From assembly GCF_029542625.1 (NCBI RefSeq), contig NZ_CP120733.1, positions 1,550,001-1,614,000 on the forward strand: 64,000 bases of DNA, given 5' to 3'. Source of the stretch: Tepidibacter hydrothermalis. Its GTDB lineage: Bacteria; Bacillota; Clostridia; Peptostreptococcales; Peptostreptococcaceae. Below the pieces are notes generated by a model. That model was not told where the DNA came from and searched no databases. It worked only from the letters and a program-made list of their open reading frames with translations. Below are positions 41,295-51,649 of the stretch, piece by piece. Position 1 is the first letter of the stretch. Every line of letters begins with the position of its first letter. A program made the translations under genes and the position numbers.

Positions 41295-41335
41295 TTGGTT
41301 AGGAATAACTAAAATATATAAGGGGGTTAATACAT

Positions 41336-42718
41336 GTGAAGAATCAAATTAAAGATTTTTTGTATGAAGATCAATCAAGTAAATATATAAAGAAAGAACT
41401 TAAAATTGATTGTTCAGGGTTTGATCTAAATAATTTGGGAATAGAATTATGTGAAAACATATTCAATTATGACTATGTAATGTATGAAAGGGGAGATGAG
41501 ATATCCATTGGGATTGGGAAAAAGGTTGATGTCATTTCTATGCCCAATCAAATAATGCTTAAAAAACAAGATAAAACAATAAAAGTAGATATGAAGGATA
41601 TAAATGAAGACCTTCACAGTGTTTTCAAGTGTATTCCTTTTGACAATTGGAGAGTATATGGAATTGCAAGATTTGGGTTAGCATATCATAATTACAAAAT
41701 ACCTTTAAAACATGAAAATCCTAAAATCTTAGAACTATTTATTCCTGAAATAGATATTAGGTTAAAAGATTATTATGCTTCAATAAAAGCTTTTGATCAA
41801 AAGTATATTAATATTGCTGTAGAAGCTATTCAAAATTTTGAACAAAGACAAGCTTGTATATTAAATGAAAAAGAAAAGAATAAATGCATTTTAGACACTT
41901 CACTTAAGGAACAAAAAGCTAAAGAGTATGAGGATATGGTTGCAACAGCAGTTGAAGATATAGACAGTGAAAAATACCAAAAGGTTATTATTTCTCGTAA
42001 AGTTCAAGTTGATAAAAAAATTAGTATGCCTAAAAGTTATCTTTTAGGAAGAAAAGTAAATACACCAGCTAGATCGTATTGTCTTAAAATAGATGGACTT
42101 CGAGTAATTGGATATAGTCCTGAAACAGTAGCTGAGATAGATAGGCATAAAACTGTTTTTACATTCCCTTTAGCAGGTACTAGAGCAATAGAAGAGAGTA
42201 AAATTGAAACAGAGAAATTAAGACAAGAATTATTAGCAGATCCAAAAGAAATTGCAGAACATGCAGTGTCTGTAAAATTAGCTTATGAGGAATTAGAAAA
42301 AGTTTGCAAAGAAAAGAGTGTTTATGTAACTGAGTTTATGGATGTGTTGGAACGTGGAACAGTTCAACATTTAGCATCACGATTGAAAGGAGAAATATCA
42401 GATGGTTTAAACGAATGGCATGCATTTAATATGCTATTCCCAGCAGTTACAGCATCTGGAATTCCTAAGAGAGAATGCTTAGAAGCTATTAGTAGAATAG
42501 AAACTGACTCAAGAGATTTATATAGTGGAAGTGTACTTACATATGATCAAGATGGTTCTCTAGATGCAGCTTTAGTACTTAGATCCGTATATCAAGATGA
42601 TCAAACAACATGGTTGAGAGCAGGAGCGGGCATTGTTAAATTATCAAAGCCAGAGAGAGAATTAGAAGAAACTAGAGAAAAATTAAGTAGTGTATCTCGA
42701 CAGTTAATTGAATGTTAG
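41336..42718 (+). CDS. Salicylate synthase (isochorismate synthase-pyruvate lyase)
   Basis: 460 residues of the MbtI/Irp9 chorismate-utilising family, which converts chorismate to isochorismate and then to salicylate and pyruvate. C-terminal signatures are FPLAGTRA, ELLADPKEIAEHAV, GTVQHLASRL, FPAVTASGIPKREC, RDLYSGSV and RAGAGIV. GTG 41336 is used with AGGGGG upstream; the adjacent ATG stops at once. It is the first gene of the operon and makes the aryl cap of the siderophore. Confidence 0.93.
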   Translation: MKNQIKDFLYEDQSSKYIKKELKIDCSGFDLNNLGIELCENIFNYDYVMYERGDEISIGIGKKVDVISMPNQIMLKKQDKTIKVDMKDINEDLHSVFKCIPFDNWRVYGIARFGLAYHNYKIPLKHENPKILELFIPEIDIRLKDYYASIKAFDQKYINIAVEAIQNFEQRQACILNEKEKNKCILDTSLKEQKAKEYEDMVATAVEDIDSEKYQKVIISRKVQVDKKISMPKSYLLGRKVNTPARSYCLKIDGLRVIGYSPETVAEIDRHKTVFTFPLAGTRAIEESKIETEKLRQELLADPKEIAEHAVSVKLAYEELEKVCKEKSVYVTEFMDVLERGTVQHLASRLKGEISDGLNEWHAFNMLFPAVTASGIPKRECLEAISRIETDSRDLYSGSVLTYDQDGSLDAALVLRSVYQDDQTTWLRAGAGIVKLSKPERELEETREKLSSVSRQLIEC

Positions 42719-42736
42719 GTCAGGAGGACGGCACAT

Positions 42737-43726
42737 ATGTATATGCAAGTAAGAAATAAAACAGATTTTAATTCAGTAAAAAGCTTTTTAAAAGAAAAAA
42801 ATATTTTTTTTAACACCACTGAAACGGTTTCTAATTTTATTTTAAATGTTAGTGATAATGCTTTAGAAAGAACTCATGTGGATTATTTGATGGAAGAGCT
42901 AAATGCAGAAAAAATTTTTTTGGATAATGGATATTTGTCAACAAAAGCATTTAAAGATAAAACGCATATAAAAGTAGGTAATGTTACTTTTGGAGAGGAC
43001 AAGCCTGTGTTTATATCTGGACCGTGTTGCATTGAATCGCAAGAACAACTTATAAAGACTGCTGTAGAGGTAAAAAAATCAGGTGCTCATGTTCTTCGTG
43101 GGGGAGCTTATAAACCACGAACATCTCCTTATGATTTTCAAGGAATTGGTAAGGAAGGACTAAAAATTTTATTCGAAGCAAAAAAAATAACTGGATTACC
43201 TATTATTAGTGAACTAATGGATATTGATTCATTAGATAGTTTTATAGAATATGTAGATATTATTCAAATAGGTGCAAGAAATATGCAGAATTTTCCTTTG
43301 TTAAAAACATTGGGGAAAATACAAAAACCCATATTATTAAAACGAGGATTATCGTCAACTGTTAAAGAATTGCTTCTTTGCGCAGAATATATTATTTTGC
43401 AAGGAAATGAACAGGTTATGCTGTGTGAAAGAGGAATTAGAACTTTTGAAACTTATACAAGGAATACAATGGATATTTCTGCAATAACTTTGTTAAAAGA
43501 ACTATCTCATTTACCAGTTATTGCAGATCCGAGTCATGCAACGGGGGTAAGAAATTTAATTAAACCAATGACATATGCTTCGATTGCTGCTGGAGCAGAT
43601 GGGGTTATGATTGAATCTCATATAAAACCTGATACAGCTCTTTGTGATGGTAAGCAATCTATTTATCCAAATGAGTTAAAGAGTATTATTGAAAAATCCA
43701 ATCAGATACGTTCTGTTATAAGGTAA
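42737..43726 (+). CDS. aroF: DAHP synthase (3-deoxy-7-phosphoheptulonate synthase)
   Basis: 329 residues. The N-terminal 90 residues form a ferredoxin-like regulatory-type domain. The barrel follows with SGPCCIESQEQL, LRGGAYKPRTSPYDFQG, QIGARNMQNFPLL, LLKRGL, CERGIRTFETYTRNTMD and DPSHATG, the type I-beta signature. It condenses PEP and erythrose-4-phosphate at the head of the shikimate pathway. In this operon it should raise chorismate supply for salicylate. AGGAGG precedes the ATG. Confidence 0.93.
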   Translation: MYMQVRNKTDFNSVKSFLKEKNIFFNTTETVSNFILNVSDNALERTHVDYLMEELNAEKIFLDNGYLSTKAFKDKTHIKVGNVTFGEDKPVFISGPCCIESQEQLIKTAVEVKKSGAHVLRGGAYKPRTSPYDFQGIGKEGLKILFEAKKITGLPIISELMDIDSLDSFIEYVDIIQIGARNMQNFPLLKTLGKIQKPILLKRGLSSTVKELLLCAEYIILQGNEQVMLCERGIRTFETYTRNTMDISAITLLKELSHLPVIADPSHATGVRNLIKPMTYASIAAGADGVMIESHIKPDTALCDGKQSIYPNELKSIIEKSNQIRSVIR

Positions 43727-43753
43727 AATAAGAAAATGTGAAGGGGTGATTGG

Positions 43754-44494
43754 ATGATTGATAAAGATTGGTTCGTACATTCAGGTGAATACAAGAGAAA
43801 GAGAAAAAGGCTATTTCTATTTCCATATGCAGGAGGAGGGGCCTCAGTCTTTAGAAGTTGGCAGAGTAAATTTGAAGATGTTGAATTAATATGTGCTCAG
43901 TATCCAGGAAGAGAAAATAGAATGAATGAAAAACCAATAAATGATTTTGAAAAATTACTAACAAATATTTACCAATCGATACTTCCTCTGATTAGCGACG
44001 GTGTTCCATATTATTTTTTTGGACATAGTTTAGGAACAAAAATTGTATATGAATTAACGTTAAAACTCCAAAAACAAAACCACCAACTACCTAAAGGGAT
44101 TATTGTATCAGCTGGAAGGGCTCCGTGCTATAAAGAAAAAAATCCTATTTATCATTTGGAAAATGCTGAATTTTTACAAGAGTTAGGTAGATTTTCTGGA
44201 ACACCTAACGAAATATTATCAAATATAGAAGTAATGGAATTATTCATTCCTATGTTAAAGGCAGACTTTCAGTTGGATGAAAAATATATTAATACACAAA
44301 TAATACCAGTAGAAATACCTATTCTTGGATTAAAAGGAACTAAGGATAAAGAAGTGTTAACAGAAGAAGTATATAAATGGCAAGAGTACACAACAGAAAA
44401 TTTTGATTGTAAAACTGTAGAGGGAGGACATATGTTTGTAAATACAAATTATGAACAGGTGATAAATCATATTATGGAGTTTATGGAAAAGTGA
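43754..44494 (+). CDS. Type II thioesterase
   Basis: 246 residues of the external (TEII, GrsT/YbtT-like) class. PYAGGGASVFRSW, AQYPGRENRMNEK, FFGHSLGTKIVYEL (nucleophile Ser), ILGLKGTKDKEV (Asp) and GGHMFVN (His) are visible. It clears misacylated carrier arms in the NRPS. The stop overlaps the phosphopantetheinyl transferase gene by 4 bases. Confidence 0.92.
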   Translation: MIDKDWFVHSGEYKRKRKRLFLFPYAGGGASVFRSWQSKFEDVELICAQYPGRENRMNEKPINDFEKLLTNIYQSILPLISDGVPYYFFGHSLGTKIVYELTLKLQKQNHQLPKGIIVSAGRAPCYKEKNPIYHLENAEFLQELGRFSGTPNEILSNIEVMELFIPMLKADFQLDEKYINTQIIPVEIPILGLKGTKDKEVLTEEVYKWQEYTTENFDCKTVEGGHMFVNTNYEQVINHIMEFMEK

Positions 44495-45219
44495 GCACTT
44501 GCTTGCAAGAAGAATGGGTTATAAAAAATGGGAGAAAAGTGTTATGTGTATATATAAGTCAAATAGAGGAGTTAAATCCACATAAGTGGTTTGAATATAT
44601 AAAAAATAGGGATGTGTTGATTGTAATAGTTAATAGCAGTAGTTTTAAGGATTTAGATAATATTAATGATTATCTTACTGATAATGAGCAATTAAAAAGA
44701 GATGGTTTTAGACAAACAAAAGATAAAAATTGTTTTGCTGTTTCTCATGGCATTGTTAATTATTTATATTCACATTGGATAGGCTGTAAAGTAGCAAAAT
44801 TACCTTTTAGAAAAGGTATTTTTTTAAAACCATACATTGATAATGATTATCGAATTCAATATAATATTACCCATTCTATGAATCGAGTAGGACTTGTGTT
44901 TTCTACATTACCTGTAGGTATTGATATAGAGTGTGTAGTGCCGACAATTGATTACAAATCTATTATTAAGGAATGTTTTCATAAAGAAGAACAGTTTTTA
45001 ATGGAAGAGGATGTAATAGATTTTTATAAAGTTTGGGTAGCTAAGGAAGCATATTTAAAACTAAAAGGATATGGGCTTAACAGGGTGTTGAATTCATTTT
45101 ATATGTCAAAATTAATAGAAAATAAAATGACTTTAATAGATGATTATAACAATAGAGAAGAAGATGCGTATATATTTGAAATTTGTTCTGAATATATAGG
45201 AGCCTTATGTATTGAATAA
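44491..45219 (+). CDS. 4'-phosphopantetheinyl transferase (Sfp type)
   Basis: 242 residues. FNITHSMNRVGLVFS-type region, PVGIDIECV (Mg-binding Asp/Glu) and FYKVWVAKEAYLKLKGYGL (WxxKEAxxK) are the Sfp signature. It activates the aryl/peptidyl carrier domains of the two NRPS proteins with coenzyme A. It starts at GTG, overlapping the TEII stop. Confidence 0.9.
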   Translation: MSTCLQEEWVIKNGRKVLCVYISQIEELNPHKWFEYIKNRDVLIVIVNSSSFKDLDNINDYLTDNEQLKRDGFRQTKDKNCFAVSHGIVNYLYSHWIGCKVAKLPFRKGIFLKPYIDNDYRIQYNITHSMNRVGLVFSTLPVGIDIECVVPTIDYKSIIKECFHKEEQFLMEEDVIDFYKVWVAKEAYLKLKGYGLNRVLNSFYMSKLIENKMTLIDDYNNREEDAYIFEICSEYIGALCIE

Positions 45220-45265
45220 AATCAAGAAATTATTGGGATGAGAATACAGAAAGGAGAAAAAATTA

Positions 45266-46867
45266 ATGGAAAAGATTATAAACTATCTTGAAGATCAGTA
45301 TAATAGCAAAGCTTGGGAAAAGAGTACTTTGGGAGAAGCTTTAGATCATTGGGCAAAAAATTATGGTGATAGTATTGCGATTATAGATAATGATAAATCG
45401 TATACTTATAAAACCTTATTAAAAGATGCACAAGCTTATGCTATGGGTTTTTTAAAACAGGGTTATAAAAAAGGAGATAAAATTGTATTACAACTGTCTA
45501 ATTGTTATGACTTTGTAGCTATCGCTTTTGGAATGTTTAAAGTTGGAATCGTTCCAATTATGGCTTTACCAGCCCATAGGGCAATAGAGCTAAAAGGTAT
45601 ATTTGAACTATCACAGGCAGTTGCATATATTATTCAAGATCGATATCTTGGCTATGATTATAGAGAATTAGCTAGAGAAATAAAGAAAGATTCGTCCTCA
45701 CTTAAGGATATATTTGTAATTGGAGATAACGAAGAATTTAAATCTGTTAAAAATCTTAAAGTTAAAAGCGAGAAACCTTTTATTCTTCCACAGATAGATC
45801 ATAGAGAATTAGCATTACTATTATTATCAGGTGGAACAACAGGAATACCAAAATTAATTCCAAGACGCCATACGGATTATTTATATGTTGGAAAAATGAC
45901 AGCTAAAAGATGCCAGATGACTGATAAATCTATATATTTGGCAGCATTACCTATTGCTCATAATTTTCCTCTTGGCTGCCCAGGATTGATAGGAACATTG
46001 AATGTAGGAGGAAAAGTGGTTATGTGCCAAACCACGAGTCCAGATGAAATTATACCATTGATTGAGGAACAAAAAGTAACGATTACAGGTTTAGTTCCTG
46101 CCATGGCTGTAATGTGCATGGAGTTTATTAATTACGATGATTCTTATGATATATCAAGTTTAAAAGTGTTACAAATTGGAGGTTCGGTACTAGATTCTAT
46201 AACAGCAGAAAAAATAGAAAATGTTTTTGGTTGCAAATTACAGCAAATATTTGGTATTGCAGAAGGACTAATTTGTTGTACAGCCCTAGATGACCCAGAT
46301 GAAACTGTCTATAATTGCCAAGGTAAACCAATTAGTGAGATGGATGAAGTTATTATTGTAGATGAAAATGAAAATGAAGTTGAAACTGGAGGTTACGGAG
46401 AGTTAATTGTAAGAGGACCGTACACAATATTTGGATATTATAACTTACCTGAAATTAATAAAGAACAAGTATCAGCTAATGGATATTTTCGAACAGGAGA
46501 CAAAGCTAGAAAGCTTGAAAATGGCAATTATCAAGTGGCTGGAAGAATGAAAGAGTTAATTAACAGAGCGGGTGAAAAAATAACTCCATCTGAACTTGAA
46601 GAAACATTATTAAAACATGACAGGATAAGAGAAGCTCAAGTTGTTGGGATTAGGGATAAAGAGTTAGGAGAGAGAATATGCGCCTTTCTCTTAAAAAATA
46701 ATGTTACATTATCTTTAGATCAAGTGAGAGTATTTTTATCTCAACGAGGAATGGCAACTTTTAAATTACCAGATCAGCTCATTTATGTTGAAAGTTGGCC
46801 GTTAACTAGTGTTGGAAAAATAAATAAAAAACAGTTAAAGATAATTGCTGAGCATAAAATAAGTTAG
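45266..46867 (+). CDS. Salicyl-AMP ligase (aryl acid adenylating enzyme)
   Basis: 533 residues of the YbtE/DhbE/PchD class. The A-core motifs LLLSGGTTGIPKLIPRRHTDY, LPIAHNFPLGCPG, IFGIAEGLICCTALDD, GYFRTGDKARKLENGNYQVAGRMKELINRAGEKI and GKINKKQL (Lys) are present. It adenylates salicylate (or another hydroxybenzoate) and transfers it to the carrier domain at the NRPS N terminus. AAAGGAG precedes the ATG. Confidence 0.93.
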   Translation: MEKIINYLEDQYNSKAWEKSTLGEALDHWAKNYGDSIAIIDNDKSYTYKTLLKDAQAYAMGFLKQGYKKGDKIVLQLSNCYDFVAIAFGMFKVGIVPIMALPAHRAIELKGIFELSQAVAYIIQDRYLGYDYRELAREIKKDSSSLKDIFVIGDNEEFKSVKNLKVKSEKPFILPQIDHRELALLLLSGGTTGIPKLIPRRHTDYLYVGKMTAKRCQMTDKSIYLAALPIAHNFPLGCPGLIGTLNVGGKVVMCQTTSPDEIIPLIEEQKVTITGLVPAMAVMCMEFINYDDSYDISSLKVLQIGGSVLDSITAEKIENVFGCKLQQIFGIAEGLICCTALDDPDETVYNCQGKPISEMDEVIIVDENENEVETGGYGELIVRGPYTIFGYYNLPEINKEQVSANGYFRTGDKARKLENGNYQVAGRMKELINRAGEKITPSELEETLLKHDRIREAQVVGIRDKELGERICAFLLKNNVTLSLDQVRVFLSQRGMATFKLPDQLIYVESWPLTSVGKINKKQLKIIAEHKIS

Positions 46868-46882
46868 ATGTGGGGGAACCTT

Positions 46883-49800
46883 ATGGGAATTGAAAAAAAG
46901 AGAACAGAAGCTAGAAATTTTATTAATGGAGAAATAACTAAGTTATTAGGCGTAAAAGAAGTTGAAGAAGATAAAAATTTAATTGAACAAGGTATGAGCT
47001 CTATACAGATTATGCAACTATCAACTAAACTTAGACAATTTGGATTGGATGTTCCATTTTCTAAAATGATTTCAAAACCATTGCTTAAAGAATGGAATGA
47101 ATTAATTGATAATGCAAAATTTAGAAAAAATAAAAAAGATGGATTTACACAACAAGAAAGTAAAAAAATTGATTTAAGACAGTCTGATAAGTCTTTTGAT
47201 TTAACAGATGTTCAACAGGCTTATTGGATTGGTAGAGAACAAGGGCAACCTTTAGGAGGGGTTGGTTGTCATGCATATTTAGAATTTGATGGAGAAGGAG
47301 TTGATTCTGAAAGATTAAAGATAGCATGGAATGTAATTCAGAAATATCATCCTATGTTAAGGGCTAAGTTTTTAGATGATGGAAAACAGATGATAATGAA
47401 AGAACCATATGATAAAAAAATTGAGGTACATGATTTTAGAACATCTTCTGTGAAGTGCTGCGAAGAAGAGTTGTTAAAGATTAGAGAACAAATATCTCAC
47501 AGAAGATTGGCCGTAGAAAAAGGTCAAGTAGCAGGCCTTAGCTTAAGTTTGCTTCCAGACAATAAGACAAGACTTCATATAGATGTTGATCTACTTGTTG
47601 CAGATGTTCAAAGCTTAAGTATTCTTATTAGAGATTTAGCAAATGCATATACAGGAGAAAATTCTTTTGAAAATACTCAAGAGCTAACATTTAAAGAATA
47701 TTTATTATCAAAACAAGATATGCTCGGTGAAGAAAATGAAAAGGATAAAGAATACTGGGAAAATAAAATTAAAAATCTTCCAAAAGCTCCTTCTTTACCA
47801 CTAGCCAAAAAGCCTGAGCAAATTACAAATCCAAAGTTTAGTAGACGAAGCAAAAAAATTGACAAAGATAATTGGAAGGTAATTAAGAATAAAGCAGCGT
47901 TTTACAAACAAACACCTTCAATGTTTTTATTAACATGCTATGCACTTATATTAGAAAGATGGTGCAATGAAGAGGGATTTTTACTTAACTTACCATTATT
48001 TAATAGAACAGATTCTAGGGAAAGCATTCAAGAAATGGTAGCAGATTTTACAAACCTCTTATTAGTTGAATTTACAAAAAAAGATAAAGGTACTTTCCTT
48101 CAAACAATGAACAACATAAAACAAACATTAATTTCAAATGTTAGTCATTCTAGTTATTCAGGTGTAGAGGTTCAAAGGGATATTTCTATAATAAACGGAG
48201 AAAATGATTTGGTGGCACCGGTTGTATTTGCGTGTAATATAGATACTACATTAGAAAGCAATTTGTCTAGAGAAGCTTTTGGCAATATTCAGTATATGAT
48301 TTCTCAAACTCCTCAAGTATGGTTAGATTTTCAAACATATATAAAAGATGGATCATTGATTTTAGCATGGGATGCAGTTGATGAATTATTCCCTAAAGGA
48401 CTTTTAGATGATATGTTTGAATCTTTAGTAAAAATGATCGAGAAATTAGCAACAAAAGATGATTGGGATATTTTTATAGATGTATTTCCTGAAAATCAGC
48501 TAGAAGTTAGAGAAGAAGCTTTGAATGATATATTACCATTGCAATATCCTGATAAAAATATATATACGGATTTTATCAAATGGGTAAACCTCACACCTCA
48601 TAAAGTAGCCCTTATTAATGGAATAAATAAACAAGAAGTTACTTATAAAGAACTTTATAAAAAGGCATTACATATAGCAACAAATTTAAGAAATAGTGGG
48701 ATTAAGCCGGGTGATTGTGTAGGTATTGTTTTACCAAGAGGTCTTGAACAAATTGAATCAATGCTAGGGATTCTACTTTGTGGAGGGGTATATGTTCCTG
48801 TTGGCATTAACCAACCAGTTTCAAGAAGAGAAAAAATTTACAATCAGATTGGTATAAAAGCATTGGTCAGTAATATGGATACGATTGAGCAAAAAGAACT
48901 GAAAAGTGATTCAGTAATGGTACTAGATATAAACGAAACGCTTAAACAAGAGCTAATGGATAAACCTATTGAAGTAAAACCAAAAAGTAGTGCCTATATA
49001 ATCATGACTTCAGGTTCAACAGGTATGCCAAAAGGTGTAGATATAAGTCATGCAAGTGCAGTAAATACTATAGATGATATTAATGAAAAATACAAAATAT
49101 CACAGTCAGATAGTGTACTTGCAGTCTCTGCAATAGATTTTGATCTTTCTGTATATGATATTTTTGGACTATTATCAGTTGGAGGTACTATAGTGATATT
49201 GGAAGAGGATCATTATAAAAATCCAAGTACTTGGTTTGAATTAATTGAGCAATATCATATAACTATATGGAATTCTGTTCCTATTTTATTAGATATGCTG
49301 GTAACATTTACTGAAAGTTTTAATAAAAATTTACCAATTCGTGTTGCTATGTTGTCTGGTGATTGGATTCCTTTAAAATTGCCTTCAAGATTTTATAAAT
49401 TGAGCAAAAATATTTCAACTGTAGTAGCCATGGGAGGAGGCACAGAGGCTTCTATTTGGTCAAATTATCTAAATGTACCTCGAAACATTCCAAAGGACTG
49501 GGTTTCAATACCTTATGGAAGACCTTTAAAAAATCAGATTTATAAAGTTGTTGATGAAAATGGACGCACTTGTGCTGATTGGGTTAGTGGTGAACTTTGG
49601 ATCGGTGGTGTAGGAGTAGCTCTAGGATATAGAGGAGATCCTAAATTAACAAAGCAAAAATTTGTTAAACAAGGTGCGATTACTTGGTATAGAACGGGAG
49701 ATATGGGACGTATTTGGAATGATGGCACCATTGAATTTTTAGGAAGAAAGGATACACAAGTTAAAATAAAAGGGCACAGAATTGAACTTGGAGAAATCGA

Positions 49801-51649
49801 ATCGAGCATTTTAAAAATAAAAGAGGTTGATAGATGTAAAGTAGTTCCAAATGATAAGAAAAATAGTCTACATGCATTTGTGATTGTTAAAGAAAATGAA
49901 AAAATAAGTTCAGAGGAAATTCGAGATATATTAAAAAGTAGGGTGCTAAATTATATGGTACCTGATACTGTTGTGTTTTTAAATCGATTTCCATTAAATA
50001 AAAATAATAAGATTGATTCAAAAAAATTGCTTTCCCATATAAAAACAACAAGAAATTCGTTTGCGCAAATATCCCCAAATTCAAATTTAGAGCGTAAACT
50101 ACTAGAAATATATCAAGAAGTTTTTGCAACAAAAGAATATACGTTATTATCTAACTTTTTTGAAATGGGTGGAGATTCATTGGTTGCAATAAAAATAAAT
50201 ATATTAATAAAGAAAGTATTAGGATATGAAATTAAAATAGTAGATATATTTACCTATAAGACTATTCAAGAACTTGCTCAATATATTAGCAACAAGGAAA
50301 TAAAAAAAGAAGTTTCTCTTGATAAAATATTAGAGAATAGTACAAATAAAGAGGATTTAATGTCTAGCTCTCTTACTGGAATACAACATTCCTATTGGGT
50401 GAGTAGAAAAGGATATTTTGGAAGTGGTAAACAACCTTCAAATTGCTATTTTGAGATTAAAAGTGAAAATTTAAATTTAGAAAAATTATCTACAATAATT
50501 AACGCTCTTATTAAGGAACACAAAATGTTAAAAACAGTTATTGATGAAGATGGAACAAAACAGAGAATATTAAAAGAAGTACCTAATTATGTTATTAGAG
50601 AAAAAGATATAAGAAAATATAATCAAACATCTCGACACGATTATATTTTAAAAAAGAGAAAAAAAATGTTATCAAAGATTGCAGATCCTAGTAAATGGCC
50701 GCCATTTGTTATTGATGTCACACAAATATCAGAAAAAAGTTCAATTATTCATTTTTGTTTTGATAATATTTTCCTAGATGCATTGAGTATAGGACATATA
50801 ATGAACAGAATAAATGAGCTATATAACGATATTTCTCAACCAGATACATTTAAAAGAGAGAGAATAATTAGAAATGATTTAAAAAAATATGAAATTGATA
50901 CAAAGTACTGGGAAAAGAAAGTTGATTATATACCAAAAGCTCCTAAAGTTGTTAAAGAAACATTTATTCCAAAATTATTTGAATTTGAAAGACTTTCTCA
51001 TTTCTTTAATAAAAAAGACTATGAGGCATTGAAAAAAATAGGATATGAATATAATTTAACAGTGTCTAATATTATTTTATCTGCTTTTTCAGAGAGTCTT
51101 TATAAATGGACAAATGATTTAGACTATACCATAAATATTACAACAGTTGATAATTCAGCAAACCAATATGATTTCATGGGAGATATTGGGGATTATACTA
51201 CTACTTTTTTAAATGAAATACATTATGATGATAAAAGTGATTTTTATGATAGAACAAAGAATATTCAAGATACAATGATTCAAAATATTGAACATTTAAG
51301 TTACAGTGGAATAGAAGTACTTAGAGCACTTAACAGAAAAAACAATAATCAAAAGACTCTAATGCCTGTTGTCTATACAAGTACCTTAGGTGTTATTGAG
51401 AATATAAATACAAAACATATTGGAGAGATAGTGTATTCTGTTACTCAAACACCAAATGTTTATTTAGATTGTCAAACTAGTGTTGTTGAAAATCAATTGA
51501 TGATTAATTGGGATTATTTAAAATCAGCATTTGATGAAAAAGATTTAAAAATTAAATTTGATTATTTCATAGGCGTTTTAAAAAATCTTATAAAAGATCC
51601 ATTTATTATGGGAGAGCAAGAAGAGGAGATTGAGGAAGGGGTATTATAA
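46883..51649 (+). CDS. NRPS 1: ArCP-Cy-A(Cys)-PCP-Cy
   Basis: About 1,588 residues. Order: N-terminal aryl carrier domain (EQGMSSIQIM, Ser near 45); cyclisation domain 1 (about 105-560; DLLVAD is the DxxxxD motif); adenylation domain (about 570-1065; TSGSTGMPKG, AIDFDLSVYDIFG, YRTGDMGR, GHRIELGEIE), whose sequence is like the Cys-activating domain of yersiniabactin HMWP2; PCP (GGDSL near 1097); cyclisation domain 2 (about 1160-1588; DNIFLD). It should join salicylate to Cys and pass it to a second Cys. ATG 46883 follows GGGGGA; ATG 46868 has no site. Confidence 0.92.
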   Translation: MGIEKKRTEARNFINGEITKLLGVKEVEEDKNLIEQGMSSIQIMQLSTKLRQFGLDVPFSKMISKPLLKEWNELIDNAKFRKNKKDGFTQQESKKIDLRQSDKSFDLTDVQQAYWIGREQGQPLGGVGCHAYLEFDGEGVDSERLKIAWNVIQKYHPMLRAKFLDDGKQMIMKEPYDKKIEVHDFRTSSVKCCEEELLKIREQISHRRLAVEKGQVAGLSLSLLPDNKTRLHIDVDLLVADVQSLSILIRDLANAYTGENSFENTQELTFKEYLLSKQDMLGEENEKDKEYWENKIKNLPKAPSLPLAKKPEQITNPKFSRRSKKIDKDNWKVIKNKAAFYKQTPSMFLLTCYALILERWCNEEGFLLNLPLFNRTDSRESIQEMVADFTNLLLVEFTKKDKGTFLQTMNNIKQTLISNVSHSSYSGVEVQRDISIINGENDLVAPVVFACNIDTTLESNLSREAFGNIQYMISQTPQVWLDFQTYIKDGSLILAWDAVDELFPKGLLDDMFESLVKMIEKLATKDDWDIFIDVFPENQLEVREEALNDILPLQYPDKNIYTDFIKWVNLTPHKVALINGINKQEVTYKELYKKALHIATNLRNSGIKPGDCVGIVLPRGLEQIESMLGILLCGGVYVPVGINQPVSRREKIYNQIGIKALVSNMDTIEQKELKSDSVMVLDINETLKQELMDKPIEVKPKSSAYIIMTSGSTGMPKGVDISHASAVNTIDDINEKYKISQSDSVLAVSAIDFDLSVYDIFGLLSVGGTIVILEEDHYKNPSTWFELIEQYHITIWNSVPILLDMLVTFTESFNKNLPIRVAMLSGDWIPLKLPSRFYKLSKNISTVVAMGGGTEASIWSNYLNVPRNIPKDWVSIPYGRPLKNQIYKVVDENGRTCADWVSGELWIGGVGVALGYRGDPKLTKQKFVKQGAITWYRTGDMGRIWNDGTIEFLGRKDTQVKIKGHRIELGEIESSILKIKEVDRCKVVPNDKKNSLHAFVIVKENEKISSEEIRDILKSRVLNYMVPDTVVFLNRFPLNKNNKIDSKKLLSHIKTTRNSFAQISPNSNLERKLLEIYQEVFATKEYTLLSNFFEMGGDSLVAIKINILIKKVLGYEIKIVDIFTYKTIQELAQYISNKEIKKEVSLDKILENSTNKEDLMSSSLTGIQHSYWVSRKGYFGSGKQPSNCYFEIKSENLNLEKLSTIINALIKEHKMLKTVIDEDGTKQRILKEVPNYVIREKDIRKYNQTSRHDYILKKRKKMLSKIADPSKWPPFVIDVTQISEKSSIIHFCFDNIFLDALSIGHIMNRINELYNDISQPDTFKRERIIRNDLKKYEIDTKYWEKKVDYIPKAPKVVKETFIPKLFEFERLSHFFNKKDYEALKKIGYEYNLTVSNIILSAFSESLYKWTNDLDYTINITTVDNSANQYDFMGDIGDYTTTFLNEIHYDDKSDFYDRTKNIQDTMIQNIEHLSYSGIEVLRALNRKNNNQKTLMPVVYTSTLGVIENINTKHIGEIVYSVTQTPNVYLDCQTSVVENQLMINWDYLKSAFDEKDLKIKFDYFIGVLKNLIKDPFIMGEQEEEIEEGVL

